A stretch of DNA of 64,000 nt from an uncultured Gellertiella sp. Lineage in GTDB: Bacteria; Pseudomonadota; Alphaproteobacteria; Rhizobiales; Rhizobiaceae. Position 1 is the first letter of the stretch; every line of letters begins with the position of its first letter. The notes beneath the pieces were generated by a model. It searched no databases. It was given only the letters and a program-made list of their open reading frames with translations, and was not told the origin of the DNA. This document shows, piece after piece, positions 1-9,154 of this stretch. The translations under genes were made by a program, and so were the position numbers. The stretch lies in contig NZ_OY735139.1 of the NCBI RefSeq assembly GCF_963457605.1, positions 930,001-994,000 of the forward strand. Direction: 5' to 3'.

Positions 1-1550
1 AGGAACACCCGGGCAATCGCGACCCGCTGCCGCTGGCCGCCCGACAGCTTGACGCCGCGTTCACCCACCTGCGCGTCGAGCCCCTTGCGACCCTGCAGGT
101 CTTCCAGCGCCTGGATGAAATCCCAGGCATTGGCGCGCCTTGCCGCCGTGATGATCTCGGCATCGGTGGCATCGGGCTTGCCATAGGCGATGTTCTCGCG
201 GATCGAGCGGTGCAGCAGCGAGGTATCCTGCGTCACCACGCCGATCAGGGCGCGCAGGCTGTCCTGCGTCACGTTCGAGATGTCCTGCCCGTCGATCAGG
301 ATGCGGCCACCTTCCAGGTCATAGAAACGCAGCAGCATGTTCATCAGCGTCGTCTTGCCTGCCCCGGAGCGCCCGACCAGACCGATCTTCTCGCCGGGCC
401 GGATGTCGAGCGACAGGTTGTCGATGACACCCTTCTGCTTGCCATAGTGGAAGCGCACGGCCTCGAAGCGGATCTCGCCCTTTTCGGCCACCAGCGAGGA
501 GGCCGCTCTGGCATCGACGATCTCATGCGGCTTGGCGAGCATGTTCATGCCGTCATAGACCATGCCGATATTCTCGAACAGGCCGGAGACTTCCCACATG
601 ATCCAGTGCGACATGCCGTTGATCCGCATCACCATGCCGAGCGCAATGGCAATCGCCCCGGTGGAAATCTGGCCATTCAGCCAGAACCAGACCGAGAGAC
701 CGGCGACCGTGAACAGCGTCAGGTAGTTGTTGATCTCCACCAGCGTCTGCAGCGTCGTCACCAGCCGGAACTGCCGGTAGACGGTCTGCAGGAAGCCGTC
801 CATGCTTTCACGGGCATAGGATTCCTCCCGGCCCGCATGGGAAAACAGCTTGACCGTGGCGATGTTGGTATAGCTGTCGACCACCCGGCCGGTCATGGTC
901 GAGCGGGCGTCGGCCTGTTCGGCGGAGGTCCGGCGCAGCCGCGGCACGAAATAGGCAACCAGGCTGGTATAGACGACGATCCAGACCAGCACCGGGATCG
1001 CCAGCCGGAGGTCACCGCTCGCCACGACGACGATCATCGAGACGAAGTAGGAAACCACATAGATGAAGATGTCGAGGATCTTCATCACGCTTTCGCGAAT
1101 GGCCAGCGAGGTCTGCATCACCTTGGTGGCGACGCGGCCGGCAAAATCATTGGCAAAGAAGCTCATCGAATGGCGCAGCAGAAACCGGTGCATCTGCCAG
1201 CGCGCCGCCATCGGATAATTGCCGAGCAGGATCTGGTGGTTGATCAGCGAATGGCAGAAGCCCAGCACCGGCGCAATCGCCAGCACCCCCGCCATCATCG
1301 CCAGATGATGCCAGTGATCCCTGACGAACGTGTCGCGGCCTGACGTGCCCAGCCAGTCGACGATCCAGCCGAGAAACTTGAACAGCAGCACTTCGCTGAC
1401 GCCGATGACGGCTGTCAGCACGCCAAGTGCGATCAGCCACGGGGCGGCATCGCGGGAATAGTGCCAGCAGAAGGCCAGCAGGCCCCTGGGCGGCGCTTCC
1501 GGCGTTTCGGCGGGAAAGGCGTTCAGGCGGCGTTCAAACCAGGTATACAT
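1..1550 (-). CDS. ABC exporter, fused permease/ATP-binding protein (3' end beyond window)
   Basis: About 516 codons are visible and the frame is open at the window edge, so the C-terminal Walker B half is missing. The N-terminal half holds several hydrophobic membrane segments of the type I exporter (MsbA-like) fold. The ATPase half shows a Walker A motif (GRSGAGKTTL), the Q-loop (VVTQDTSLL) and the signature LSGGQRQRVAIAR just before the edge. Half-transporters of this kind work as dimers that export lipids or hydrophobic compounds; the substrate cannot be told. The start at 1550 (MYTWFERRLNAF) has a GGAG box 9 nt upstream; an in-frame ATG at 1571 is a less likely alternative. Confidence 0.88.
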   Translation of the reverse strand, partial: MYTWFERRLNAFPAETPEAPPRGLLAFCWHYSRDAAPWLIALGVLTAVIGVSEVLLFKFLGWIVDWLGTSGRDTFVRDHWHHLAMMAGVLAIAPVLGFCHSLINHQILLGNYPMAARWQMHRFLLRHSMSFFANDFAGRVATKVMQTSLAIRESVMKILDIFIYVVSYFVSMIVVVASGDLRLAIPVLVWIVVYTSLVAYFVPRLRRTSAEQADARSTMTGRVVDSYTNIATVKLFSHAGREESYARESMDGFLQTVYRQFRLVTTLQTLVEINNYLTLFTVAGLSVWFWLNGQISTGAIAIALGMVMRINGMSHWIMWEVSGLFENIGMVYDGMNMLAKPHEIVDARAASSLVAEKGEIRFEAVRFHYGKQKGVIDNLSLDIRPGEKIGLVGRSGAGKTTLMNMLLRFYDLEGGRILIDGQDISNVTQDSLRALIGVVTQDTSLLHRSIRENIAYGKPDATDAEIITAARRANAWDFIQALEDLQGRKGLDAQVGERGVKLSGGQRQRVAIARVF

Positions 1551-1903
1551 CAGGGAAGTCTCCGAAAACATCGATCCCGATGCATCTCCGGGCGCTGCAT
1601 GCTGCAGACGATCCGGGAGATACCGGAATGCGGGCGGGCAAAGGGGCACCGCCGGAACAGGATATCAAGTGCTTTTCAACGCGGAAAAATGCGAAACCCG
1701 ACCTTCTCGGTCAGGAAGACGTCGGTCGCCTTGCCAGGAGGCACATCAAACAGGTGTCGATCATCTTTGCCTCCCCGGTTCGCGTTCAAGATGGCTGGGA
1801 TCGTAACCATCGTTTGCCGAATTGCAAACTGCGAAATTTGACAAACGCGACGGTCGGCGGGCAGATGTTGCCGCAAAAGCACAAAATCGCCCAGAGAATC
1901 CGC
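1551..1903. other. intergenic region between divergent ABC transporter and trmL
   Basis: The 353 bp separate two divergent genes and must carry both promoters. A more AT-rich patch lies at about 1812-1850 and contains TTTGACAAAC, which could be the -35 element of the trmL promoter, but no convincing -10 box is seen. The open frames that cross this stretch are extensions of trmL or shadows. Confidence 0.4.
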
Positions 1904-2377
1904 ATGTCTGCGCTCAGAATCGCCCTTTACCAGCCCGATATTCCCGGAAATACCGGCACGATCCTGCGGTTTGCCGCCTGTCTGGGTCTCGCGGTCGACC
2001 TGATCGAGCCTGCGGGATTCGACGTCTCCGACCGCAACCTGAAACGGGCGGGCATGGATTATCTGGCGATGGCCGCCCTCACCCGGCATGTCAATTACGA
2101 GCGTTTCGATGAAACGGTCCGGGAAAATGGCCGAAGGCTGGTGCTCGCCTCAACGAAAGCCGCGCTGCCCTATGCGGATTTCGAATTCCAGCCAGGTGAC
2201 ACGCTGCTGTTCGGGCGGGAGAGTGCCGGAGTGCCGGATCATGTCCATGAACGGGCCGAAGCGCGCATCCTGATCCCGATGGTTCCCGGCCAGCGCTCGA
2301 TCAATCTTGCCCTGTCGGTGGCGATGATTGCGGGCGAAGCCCTGCGGCAGACCGCAGGTTTTCCCGCTTCACCCTGA
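1904..2377 (+). CDS. trmL: tRNA (cytidine(34)-2'-O)-methyltransferase TrmL
   Basis: The 157-aa protein is a SPOUT-class RNA methyltransferase. It starts with RIALYQPDIPGNTGTILR, the typical N-terminal motif of the TrmL/SpoU group, and ends with the knot region (LLFGRESAGVP, then IPMVPGQRSINLALSVA) that binds S-adenosylmethionine. TrmL methylates the wobble ribose of tRNA-Leu isoacceptors. The frame is open far upstream, but homology begins only at ATG 1904 and the length fits the family, so the upstream part is not coding. The gene converges on a small minus-strand gene that ends 3 bp away. Confidence 0.93.
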   Translation: MSALRIALYQPDIPGNTGTILRFAACLGLAVDLIEPAGFDVSDRNLKRAGMDYLAMAALTRHVNYERFDETVRENGRRLVLASTKAALPYADFEFQPGDTLLFGRESAGVPDHVHERAEARILIPMVPGQRSINLALSVAMIAGEALRQTAGFPASP

Positions 2378-2380
2378 CGG

Positions 2381-2641
2381 TCAGTCGGCGGTCGGCAAGC
2401 GGCGCATGGTGAATTCGATCCGGTCGCCCTCGAGCTGCCGCCAGCTTTCGACCTCGGTCCAGTAGGCGGCTTTGGGGAAGGCTTCGAACCATTCGCGCGC
2501 CTTTTCGCGGGCCTCGATCCGCCCCAGGCAAAAGGTTTCGCGCACGAAATGCCCCCTTGCACCATTCGCCTCCTCGGCGCGGTGATCCGCGATGCGACGC
2601 CTGAGGCCGCTCAGATGTGGCGGTCCGGGAACCTTTGCCAT
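2381..2641 (-). CDS. small conserved-type hypothetical protein
   Basis: An 86-aa soluble protein without a recognised domain. It is rich in charged residues (EAREKAREWFEAFPKAAYW near the middle). The start at 2641 (MAKVPGPPHL) is preceded by AAAGGA at suitable spacing, which supports a real gene; longer versions of the frame lack such a site. It converges with trmL and diverges from hemF. No function is proposed. Confidence 0.6.
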   Translation of the reverse strand: MAKVPGPPHLSGLRRRIADHRAEEANGARGHFVRETFCLGRIEAREKAREWFEAFPKAAYWTEVESWRQLEGDRIEFTMRRLPTAD

Positions 2642-2811
2642 ACCAAAACATCCTTTCCACAGGCAAGATAATGCTCTCCGGGGAAATTGACGAGTCAAAA
2701 ACCGTTGATATCGGCGGGTTGCGGGCTGACAGGTTTCTGTCCGGGCTGGTAGAGCATGGGGCGCGCGCACCATAAGACAAGCGACCGCCGGGACAGGGCG
2801 CGCCGGAGGCA

Positions 2812-3726
2812 ATGATGGAACGACCGAACCTGCCGAAAGGCCTGCCCGACGACATCGAGGACAAGAAGAAGGCGGCACGGGCGTGGTTCGAGCATCTGCG
2901 CGATCATATCTGCCAGGCCTTCGAGGGGCTCGAAGACGAACTGACCGGTCCCTTCGCCGATCTTTCCCCCGGCCGCTTCACCGCCACCGACTGGAAGCGC
3001 AATGGTGGAGAAGGCGGCGGCGGCCTGATGTCGATGATGGAAGGCCGGGTGTTTGAAAAGGTCGGCGTGCACACCTCCACCGTGCATGGTGAATTTTCCG
3101 AGGAATTCCGCGCCCAGATACCCGGCGCATCGGAAGATCCGCGCTTCTGGGCCTCGGGCATTTCGCTGATCGCCCATCCGCGCAATCCCAATGTGCCGAC
3201 CGTGCACATGAATACCCGCATGGTGGTGACCACGAGCCACTGGCTCGGTGGCGGTGCCGACCTGACGCCCGTACTCGATGCCCGACGCACCCAGGACGAT
3301 CCCGACACGCAGCTCTTCCACAAGGCGATGGAAATCGTCTGCTCCCGCCACGAGGTTGCCGACTATCCGAAATTCAAGGCCTGGTGTGACGAGTATTTCT
3401 TCCTGAAACATCGCAACGAGCCACGCGGCATCGGCGGCATTTTCTTCGACTGGCAGCATACGCCGGAGGATGCAGGCGGCTTTGCGGCGGATTTCGCCTT
3501 CACGCAGGATGTCGGACGGGCCTTTGCCATGGTCTATCCGAAGATCGTCCGGGCAAATTTCAATCTGCCGTTTTCGGCAGAACAGCGGGACGAGCAGCTG
3601 ATCCGCCGGGGACGCTATGTCGAATTCAATCTCCTGCATGACCGGGGCACAATTTTCGGTTTAAAAACAGGAGGTAACGTGGATTCCATTCTCTCCTCCT
3701 TGCCACCGCTTGCCCGTTGGCCCTAA
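2812..3726 (+). CDS. hemF: oxygen-dependent coproporphyrinogen III oxidase
   Basis: The 304-aa protein matches aerobic coproporphyrinogen oxidase over its whole length. It converts coproporphyrinogen III to protoporphyrinogen IX in haem synthesis, using oxygen and no radical SAM chemistry. Diagnostic stretches are [33 protein letters not shown] and the C-terminal [17 protein letters not shown] and SILSSLPP. Length is normal for the family. The ATG at 2812 sits within an ATGATG pair, with GCCGGAGG just upstream. Confidence 0.96.
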   Translation: MMERPNLPKGLPDDIEDKKKAARAWFEHLRDHICQAFEGLEDELTGPFADLSPGRFTATDWKRNGGEGGGGLMSMMEGRVFEKVGVHTSTVHGEFSEEFRAQIPGASEDPRFWASGISLIAHPRNPNVPTVHMNTRMVVTTSHWLGGGADLTPVLDARRTQDDPDTQLFHKAMEIVCSRHEVADYPKFKAWCDEYFFLKHRNEPRGIGGIFFDWQHTPEDAGGFAADFAFTQDVGRAFAMVYPKIVRANFNLPFSAEQRDEQLIRRGRYVEFNLLHDRGTIFGLKTGGNVDSILSSLPPLARWP

Positions 3727-3856
3727 TATCAGGGATATCTTATGCAATGATATAGTTTTACCGCCCCTCGATTTGCGCTGTTTGAAGCGGTGATTCGGGC
3801 GTAGACTGCGGTGATTCTATCCTTGTTGCATGAATCCGGATTTTTGGGAGAGCGTC

Positions 3857-4171
3857 ATGGATATCACTGCGCCTGAGAAGGGACCGGCCACCGGTCCGCA
3901 GAATGCCCCTCCGAAGAAAACCGTGGCCTCGCCCGACGCGCCCCGGACACTGGACCGGGTCGAGTTGATCGACAGGCTTGCCAATGAGATGCGGATGAAA
4001 AGCGGGCTTTTCGACATGCCGCATGCCTATTTCGTTGCCCAGGTGAAGCTGCAGTTGTCGGGAAACCCCGCCTTCGACAAATCGCTGGCATCAGACAATG
4101 ATACCAGTGGCAAACCCGCCAGCACCCTGCAATCCGCTGCCTGCTTTCACGCCTGGGCGATGCGCGACTGA
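3857..4171 (+). CDS. hypothetical protein
   Basis: A 104-aa protein with a Pro/Ala/Lys-rich, probably disordered N-terminus (residues 1-35) followed by a helical region (RVELIDRLANEMRMKSGLFD). No domain was recognised. ATG 3857 is chosen because GGGAG lies 6 nt upstream; an in-frame ATG at 3830 has no ribosome binding site. The stretch just upstream, 3735-3765, is AT-rich and could hold the promoter. Confidence 0.55.
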   Translation: MDITAPEKGPATGPQNAPPKKTVASPDAPRTLDRVELIDRLANEMRMKSGLFDMPHAYFVAQVKLQLSGNPAFDKSLASDNDTSGKPASTLQSAACFHAWAMRD

Positions 4172-4315
4172 CAGGTGTCCAATGGGTCCACCCAGCCGGC
4201 GACCCTTTCCCTTGCGGGAGTTTGGCCGGGCGGCACGCGTCCGGCCAGGGCTTCGCTGACGGCGAACGGGCGAAAGGCCCTGATTGCATGTGCAAGCAAC
4301 ACACAGGAGGCAGAG

Positions 4316-4504
4316 ATGAGACTGTTTGAATGTGGTTCCCTGGTGCCGGGATGCAGCTGGCACACCCGGGCCGGCGAGAACGCGGAAGTGATCCGCCGGG
4401 CGGTCGATCACATGAAACTTGCCCATGGCGAGACGGTGATCCGCGACAGCATGATCGACCATATCCGCCAGCGCATCACCGACGGGCAGAAGCAAGCCGC
4501 CTGA
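4316..4504 (+). CDS. DUF1059 domain protein
   Basis: A 62-aa protein with the DUF1059 pattern: an N-terminal CGSLVPGCSW Cys/Gly motif followed by helices containing HMKLAHGE. The function of the family is unknown. The start is clear, since AGGAGG lies 6 nt before ATG 4316. The open frame extends upstream to 4175 but has no site there. It converges with cca, whose stop lies 15 bp away. Confidence 0.75.
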   Translation: MRLFECGSLVPGCSWHTRAGENAEVIRRAVDHMKLAHGETVIRDSMIDHIRQRITDGQKQAA

Positions 4505-4519
4505 AACGCCGGTCCGCCC

Positions 4520-5788
4520 TCACTCCGGTCGCAACGTCTGCAACCGGGCCATGAGGTCCGCTCGATCCGGGTGAAAGTTCTTCTCGATCCAGATCGTTTC
4601 GAGCGTGGCGAGTATTGTGCCGATTTCCGGCCCCGCTGACATGCCTTCGGCCAGCAGATCCGCGCCGGACAGCGGGAAGACCGGTTTTTCAAAGGCCAGA
4701 GCCCGCGCAAGCAGCGCCTGCAAGGCCAGGCCCCTGGCGAGATCCGCTGCGGGCGCGCCGACACCGGCCCGGCTTTTCGCCACCGCCAGCTTCAGCCGTG
4801 TGACGATGCCCTGCTTGCTGCGGCGGTAGAGCAACCGGTCGAGCGCCGTGCCCGCCAGATCCTCGGCAATCTCGGGTGCCGTGGCAAAGGCGTCGAGAAA
4901 GGCGGCCTCGGTTTTCGACAGGCGCAGCCGCGCCGCCAAGCCCCGCAGGCGCTCGGCATCGGGCGGAATGATCGCGGCAAGCCTCAGCAGCGCCTCCGGC
5001 CTCCAGCCGAGCAGGGTGCCGGTTTCGACCAGCGCCGGGATCGCATCGATCCCCCATTTCTCGCTTTCCGGCAGGATTTCGCCAAGCACGCCCGCCTGCC
5101 GCATCCAGAGCAGGGCGCGACCGGGATCGGGGGCGGCGAGCAGTTTCTTGAGCTCCGACCAGACCCGCTCCGCCGACAATGTCTTCAATTTGTCGCGGAC
5201 CCGGGCTGCGGCGCGCAGGCCGTCGGCGTCCGGACGGCCCCGGCCATAGAGGGCAAAGAAGCGGAAGAAGCGCAGGATGCGCAGATGGTCTTCCGCCACC
5301 CTTTGGCTGGCATCGCCGATGAAGCGTATCGTGCCGCTGCCGATATCCCGGATGCCGCCCACGAGGTCGATCACGCGCCCGTCGATATCGGCGTAGAGGC
5401 CGTTGATCGTCAGGTCGCGCCGGTTGGCATCTTCCTGCCAGTCGGTACTGAAGGAGACTTCGGCATGGCGGCCATCGGTTTCGACGTCGCGGCGCAATGT
5501 GGTGACCTCGAACACCGCGCCATCGGCCACCAGCGTCACCGTGCCATGTGCAAGACCGGTCGGCACCGACTTGATGCCCGCATCCTGCGCCCGGGCGATC
5601 ACATCGTCCGGCAGCAGCGTGGTGGCGAGATCGATATCGGCAACCGGGATCTGCATCAGGCTGTTGCGCACGGCACCGCCCGCGACGCGCGTCTCGGCCC
5701 CCTCGCCGTTCAGCAGGCGCAGGACCCGCGTCAGGGACGGCGCGTTGAACCAGTCCTCGCGGGCAACGCTTGCGGCTGTGTCGCTCAT
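4520..5788 (-). CDS. cca: CCA tRNA nucleotidyltransferase / poly(A) polymerase-type protein
   Basis: A 422-aa class II nucleotidyltransferase. The N-terminal catalytic head shows RVAGGAVRNSL (the GG-R signature), the acidic pair DIDLATTLLP and RRDLTINGLYAD, followed by the RNA-binding segment with LRILRFFRFFALYG. These enzymes add or repair the 3' CCA of tRNA, although some bacterial members are poly(A) polymerases; the sequence does not separate the two. ATG 5788 overlaps the stop of the upstream Nudix gene by 4 nt, indicating translational coupling. It is the last gene of the DUF1285-Nudix-cca operon. Confidence 0.9.
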   Translation of the reverse strand: MSDTAASVAREDWFNAPSLTRVLRLLNGEGAETRVAGGAVRNSLMQIPVADIDLATTLLPDDVIARAQDAGIKSVPTGLAHGTVTLVADGAVFEVTTLRRDVETDGRHAEVSFSTDWQEDANRRDLTINGLYADIDGRVIDLVGGIRDIGSGTIRFIGDASQRVAEDHLRILRFFRFFALYGRGRPDADGLRAAARVRDKLKTLSAERVWSELKKLLAAPDPGRALLWMRQAGVLGEILPESEKWGIDAIPALVETGTLLGWRPEALLRLAAIIPPDAERLRGLAARLRLSKTEAAFLDAFATAPEIAEDLAGTALDRLLYRRSKQGIVTRLKLAVAKSRAGVGAPAADLARGLALQALLARALAFEKPVFPLSGADLLAEGMSAGPEIGTILATLETIWIEKNFHPDRADLMARLQTLRPE

Positions 5789-6435
5789 GCATAGAGCCTT
5801 TCATAAAGCGTGCGCAGGATGCCGGCGGTAATGCCCCAGATCATCCAGTCGCCATAGGGCATCCGGTAATAATGCCGCTCGACGCCCTGCCAGACGGAAC
5901 TGTCCTGCTGGTGATTGGCAGGGTCCATCAGGAAGGCGAGCGGCACTTCGAACACGTGGGCGACTTCCGCCGGATTGGGCCGGATCTCGAAGCCACGGCT
6001 GACGACCGCCAGAACCGGGGTGATGCGGAAACCCGTCGCGGCAAAATAGTCGGGCAGCCGGGCGACGGTTTCGACATGCTGGCGCGGCAGGCCGATTTCC
6101 TCTTCCGCCTCGCGCAGCGCCGCCACCTCCGCCGATCCGTCCTCGGGATCGATGGCCCCGCCCGGAAAGGCGATCTGGCCGGAATGCTTGCGCAGCGACT
6201 GGGTGCGCTGGGTGAGCAGCACCTTCGCCCCGTCGGCATCGTCGATCACAGGCACCAGCACGGCGGCATCCTTCAGCCGCTGGCCTTCGACCACGCGGAT
6301 GGAGGCCGGATTGAGCAGATGGTCGCCGTGATCGCGCCAGGCCAGATGCACCGGCCCGCCGGACTGGTTCATCGCCCGGTGGCGAAACCCGGCGGCGGAA
6401 AAATCCATCGGAGACAGGGTTGAAACACCGTCCAT
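5785..6435 (-). CDS. Nudix hydrolase, CoA pyrophosphatase-like
   Basis: A 216-aa Nudix enzyme. The Nudix box is complete: GGAIDPEDGSAEVAALREA continuing into EEEIGL, preceded by HSGQIAFPGG, which is typical of the CoA/NADH diphosphatase branch (NudL type). It would hydrolyse CoA or its derivatives in the cytosol. ATG 6435 lies 8 nt after the stop of the DUF1285 gene. A TTG at 6447 overlapping that stop is an alternative start; neither has a strong ribosome binding site. The stop overlaps the cca start. Confidence 0.87.
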   Translation of the reverse strand: MDGVSTLSPMDFSAAGFRHRAMNQSGGPVHLAWRDHGDHLLNPASIRVVEGQRLKDAAVLVPVIDDADGAKVLLTQRTQSLRKHSGQIAFPGGAIDPEDGSAEVAALREAEEEIGLPRQHVETVARLPDYFAATGFRITPVLAVVSRGFEIRPNPAEVAHVFEVPLAFLMDPANHQQDSSVWQGVERHYYRMPYGDWMIWGITAGILRTLYERLYA

Positions 6436-6443
6436 GGCGCGGC

Positions 6444-7082
6444 TCAACCGGTCAGGGCGGCAAGCTCCGCCTCCGGCATGACCGGGAAGGAGATACCCGC
6501 CGAGCGGACGGCAAACATCCTGGTCCCGTCGATCTCCTCGACACCGCCAAGTTCGACCAGATCATACATCACGGCGCGCGAGACCAGCGCCTCCAGCCGG
6601 CCGCGCACAAGCAGGTAGGGCTTCAATTCGCCATTCTCGCCATGGATGACGAAGCGCAGCGGATGGTCGGCGCCCGCGGTGACGACATCGCCGACATTGG
6701 TGCGGAAGGTCAGCACCTGCGCGCCCCCCTCGTCTGTCCGGCTCATCTCGACAGCGATGAAGGGCGCGTCAACCACCCGGATGCCGACCTTTTCGACCGG
6801 CGTCACCAGATAGGTCCGGCCATCCGCCTCGCGGCGCAGGACGGTCGAAAACAGCCTGACGAGAGGGGCGCGGCCAATCGGCGTGCCCATGTAGAACCAG
6901 GTGCCGTCGGCGCGGATTTCCATGTCGATATCGCCGCAGAAGGGCGGGTTCCAGCGCTCGATGGGCGGCAGGCCCGAGGTGCCGGCATTGACATCGGCAG
7001 CGGCGCGCGAAATCATCGCCGCCAGACCCGCCGCATCGCCGCTTGCCTTCAGACCGTCCTCCGCCTTGCCGTCATTCGCCAT
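6444..7082 (-). CDS. DUF1285 domain protein
   Basis: A 212-aa protein of the DUF1285 family, recognised by PPIERWNPPFCGDIDMEIRA, the following WFYMGTPIGR and LVRLFSTVLRRE, and YLVTPVEKVGI. The family has no established function. It is first in a three-gene operon with a Nudix hydrolase and cca and is divergent from the MoxR operon. ATG 7082 is preferred to an upstream TTG/ATG extension to 7124, which shows no ribosome binding site. Confidence 0.8.
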   Translation of the reverse strand: MANDGKAEDGLKASGDAAGLAAMISRAAADVNAGTSGLPPIERWNPPFCGDIDMEIRADGTWFYMGTPIGRAPLVRLFSTVLRREADGRTYLVTPVEKVGIRVVDAPFIAVEMSRTDEGGAQVLTFRTNVGDVVTAGADHPLRFVIHGENGELKPYLLVRGRLEALVSRAVMYDLVELGGVEEIDGTRMFAVRSAGISFPVMPEAELAALTG

Positions 7083-7230
7083 AATCAGGTCCCGGTTACT
7101 CTCTAGAAACTGTGAGATAGTCATTTGAGGCGCGATTGTCAGCCGTCAACTTGATATAAGCGCCGACAGGGCAAGTTAAGAACAGGAAAACGGCGATTCG
7201 TGCCGTTGTTTCGCCAAGCGGAGACCGACG

Positions 7231-8244
<1,014 letters not shown>

Positions 8245-8248
8245 CGAC

Positions 8249-9154
8249 GTGGCGGCCATCGGCGACACCACCCGCCGCGTCTCTGCCGAGGCAGGCCTCC
8301 CTGAGGCCCGCCAGCGAGCCGCACTTTTGCCGGACTGCCTTGTCGAGGCCCGCCGCATCGCCAACACCGTCCTTTCCGGCTGGCATGGCCGGCGCAAGCG
8401 GGGGACCGGGGAAAATTTCTGGCAGTTCCGGCCTTATGCCGATGGCGAAAGCCTGTCGCGCATCGACTGGCGGCGCTCGGCCCGCGACGACCATACCTAT
8501 GTGCGCGACCGGGAATGGCAGGCCGCCCACACGATCTGGCTGCATCAGGATTTTTCCGCCTCGATGCTCTACAAATCGCGGTTTTCGCCGGTTTCCAAGC
8601 AGCAGCGGGCGCTGGTGCTGATGCTGGCACTCGCCGATATTCTGGCCCGCTCCGGGGAAAGGCTCGGCATGCCCGGGATCATGCTGCCGGTGGCAAGCCG
8701 CCATGCCGCTGAAAAGCTGGCGCTGGCCATCGCCGGCACGCGCGAGATTCCCGACCTGCCGGAGCCGGAAAGCCTGCGCACCAGTGCCGATCTGGTGCTG
8801 TTCGGCGATTTTCTCGATGATCCCGGCCGCATCGTGGCGCGGCTTGCGCCGCTCGCGCAGCGGGGCATCCGGGGTCATCTGGTGGAAATTGCCGATCCCG
8901 CCGAGGAGAACTTTCCCTATGCAGGACGCACTGAATTTCAGGATCCGGAAAGCGGCGCGAAACTGACGCTGGGCCGCGCCGAGATCATCGCCGGGCAATA
9001 TCGAACCGCCTATCTCGCCCGTCGGCAGGTGCTTGGCGAAGAACTCCGCCGCCTCGGATGGTTCCTGATCACCCATCGCACCGACCGCCCGGCCACGGAG
9101 CCCCTGGCGGACCTCTACCGGACACTCTCCGCCGCGACGGGTTTTGCCGCATGA
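8249..9154 (+). CDS. DUF58 domain protein
   Basis: About 301 aa. The DUF58 core is seen as GENFWQFRPYADGESLSRID then WRRSARDDHTYVRDREWQ. DUF58 proteins are the usual partners of MoxR ATPases, and many adopt a VWA-like fold downstream of this motif. The GTG at 8249, 4 nt after the moxR stop, is the likely start because it follows a GGGA box; a TTG at 8213 overlapping moxR is also in frame. Its stop overlaps the next start by 4 nt (ATGA). Confidence 0.88.
   Translation: MAAIGDTTRRVSAEAGLPEARQRAALLPDCLVEARRIANTVLSGWHGRRKRGTGENFWQFRPYADGESLSRIDWRRSARDDHTYVRDREWQAAHTIWLHQDFSASMLYKSRFSPVSKQQRALVLMLALADILARSGERLGMPGIMLPVASRHAAEKLALAIAGTREIPDLPEPESLRTSADLVLFGDFLDDPGRIVARLAPLAQRGIRGHLVEIADPAEENFPYAGRTEFQDPESGAKLTLGRAEIIAGQYRTAYLARRQVLGEELRRLGWFLITHRTDRPATEPLADLYRTLSAATGFAA

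Noticed and set aside
1427-1903. N-terminal extension of TrmL
   Set aside because: Family homology starts at 1904 and the upstream part lies over the divergent promoter region and the start of the ABC gene.
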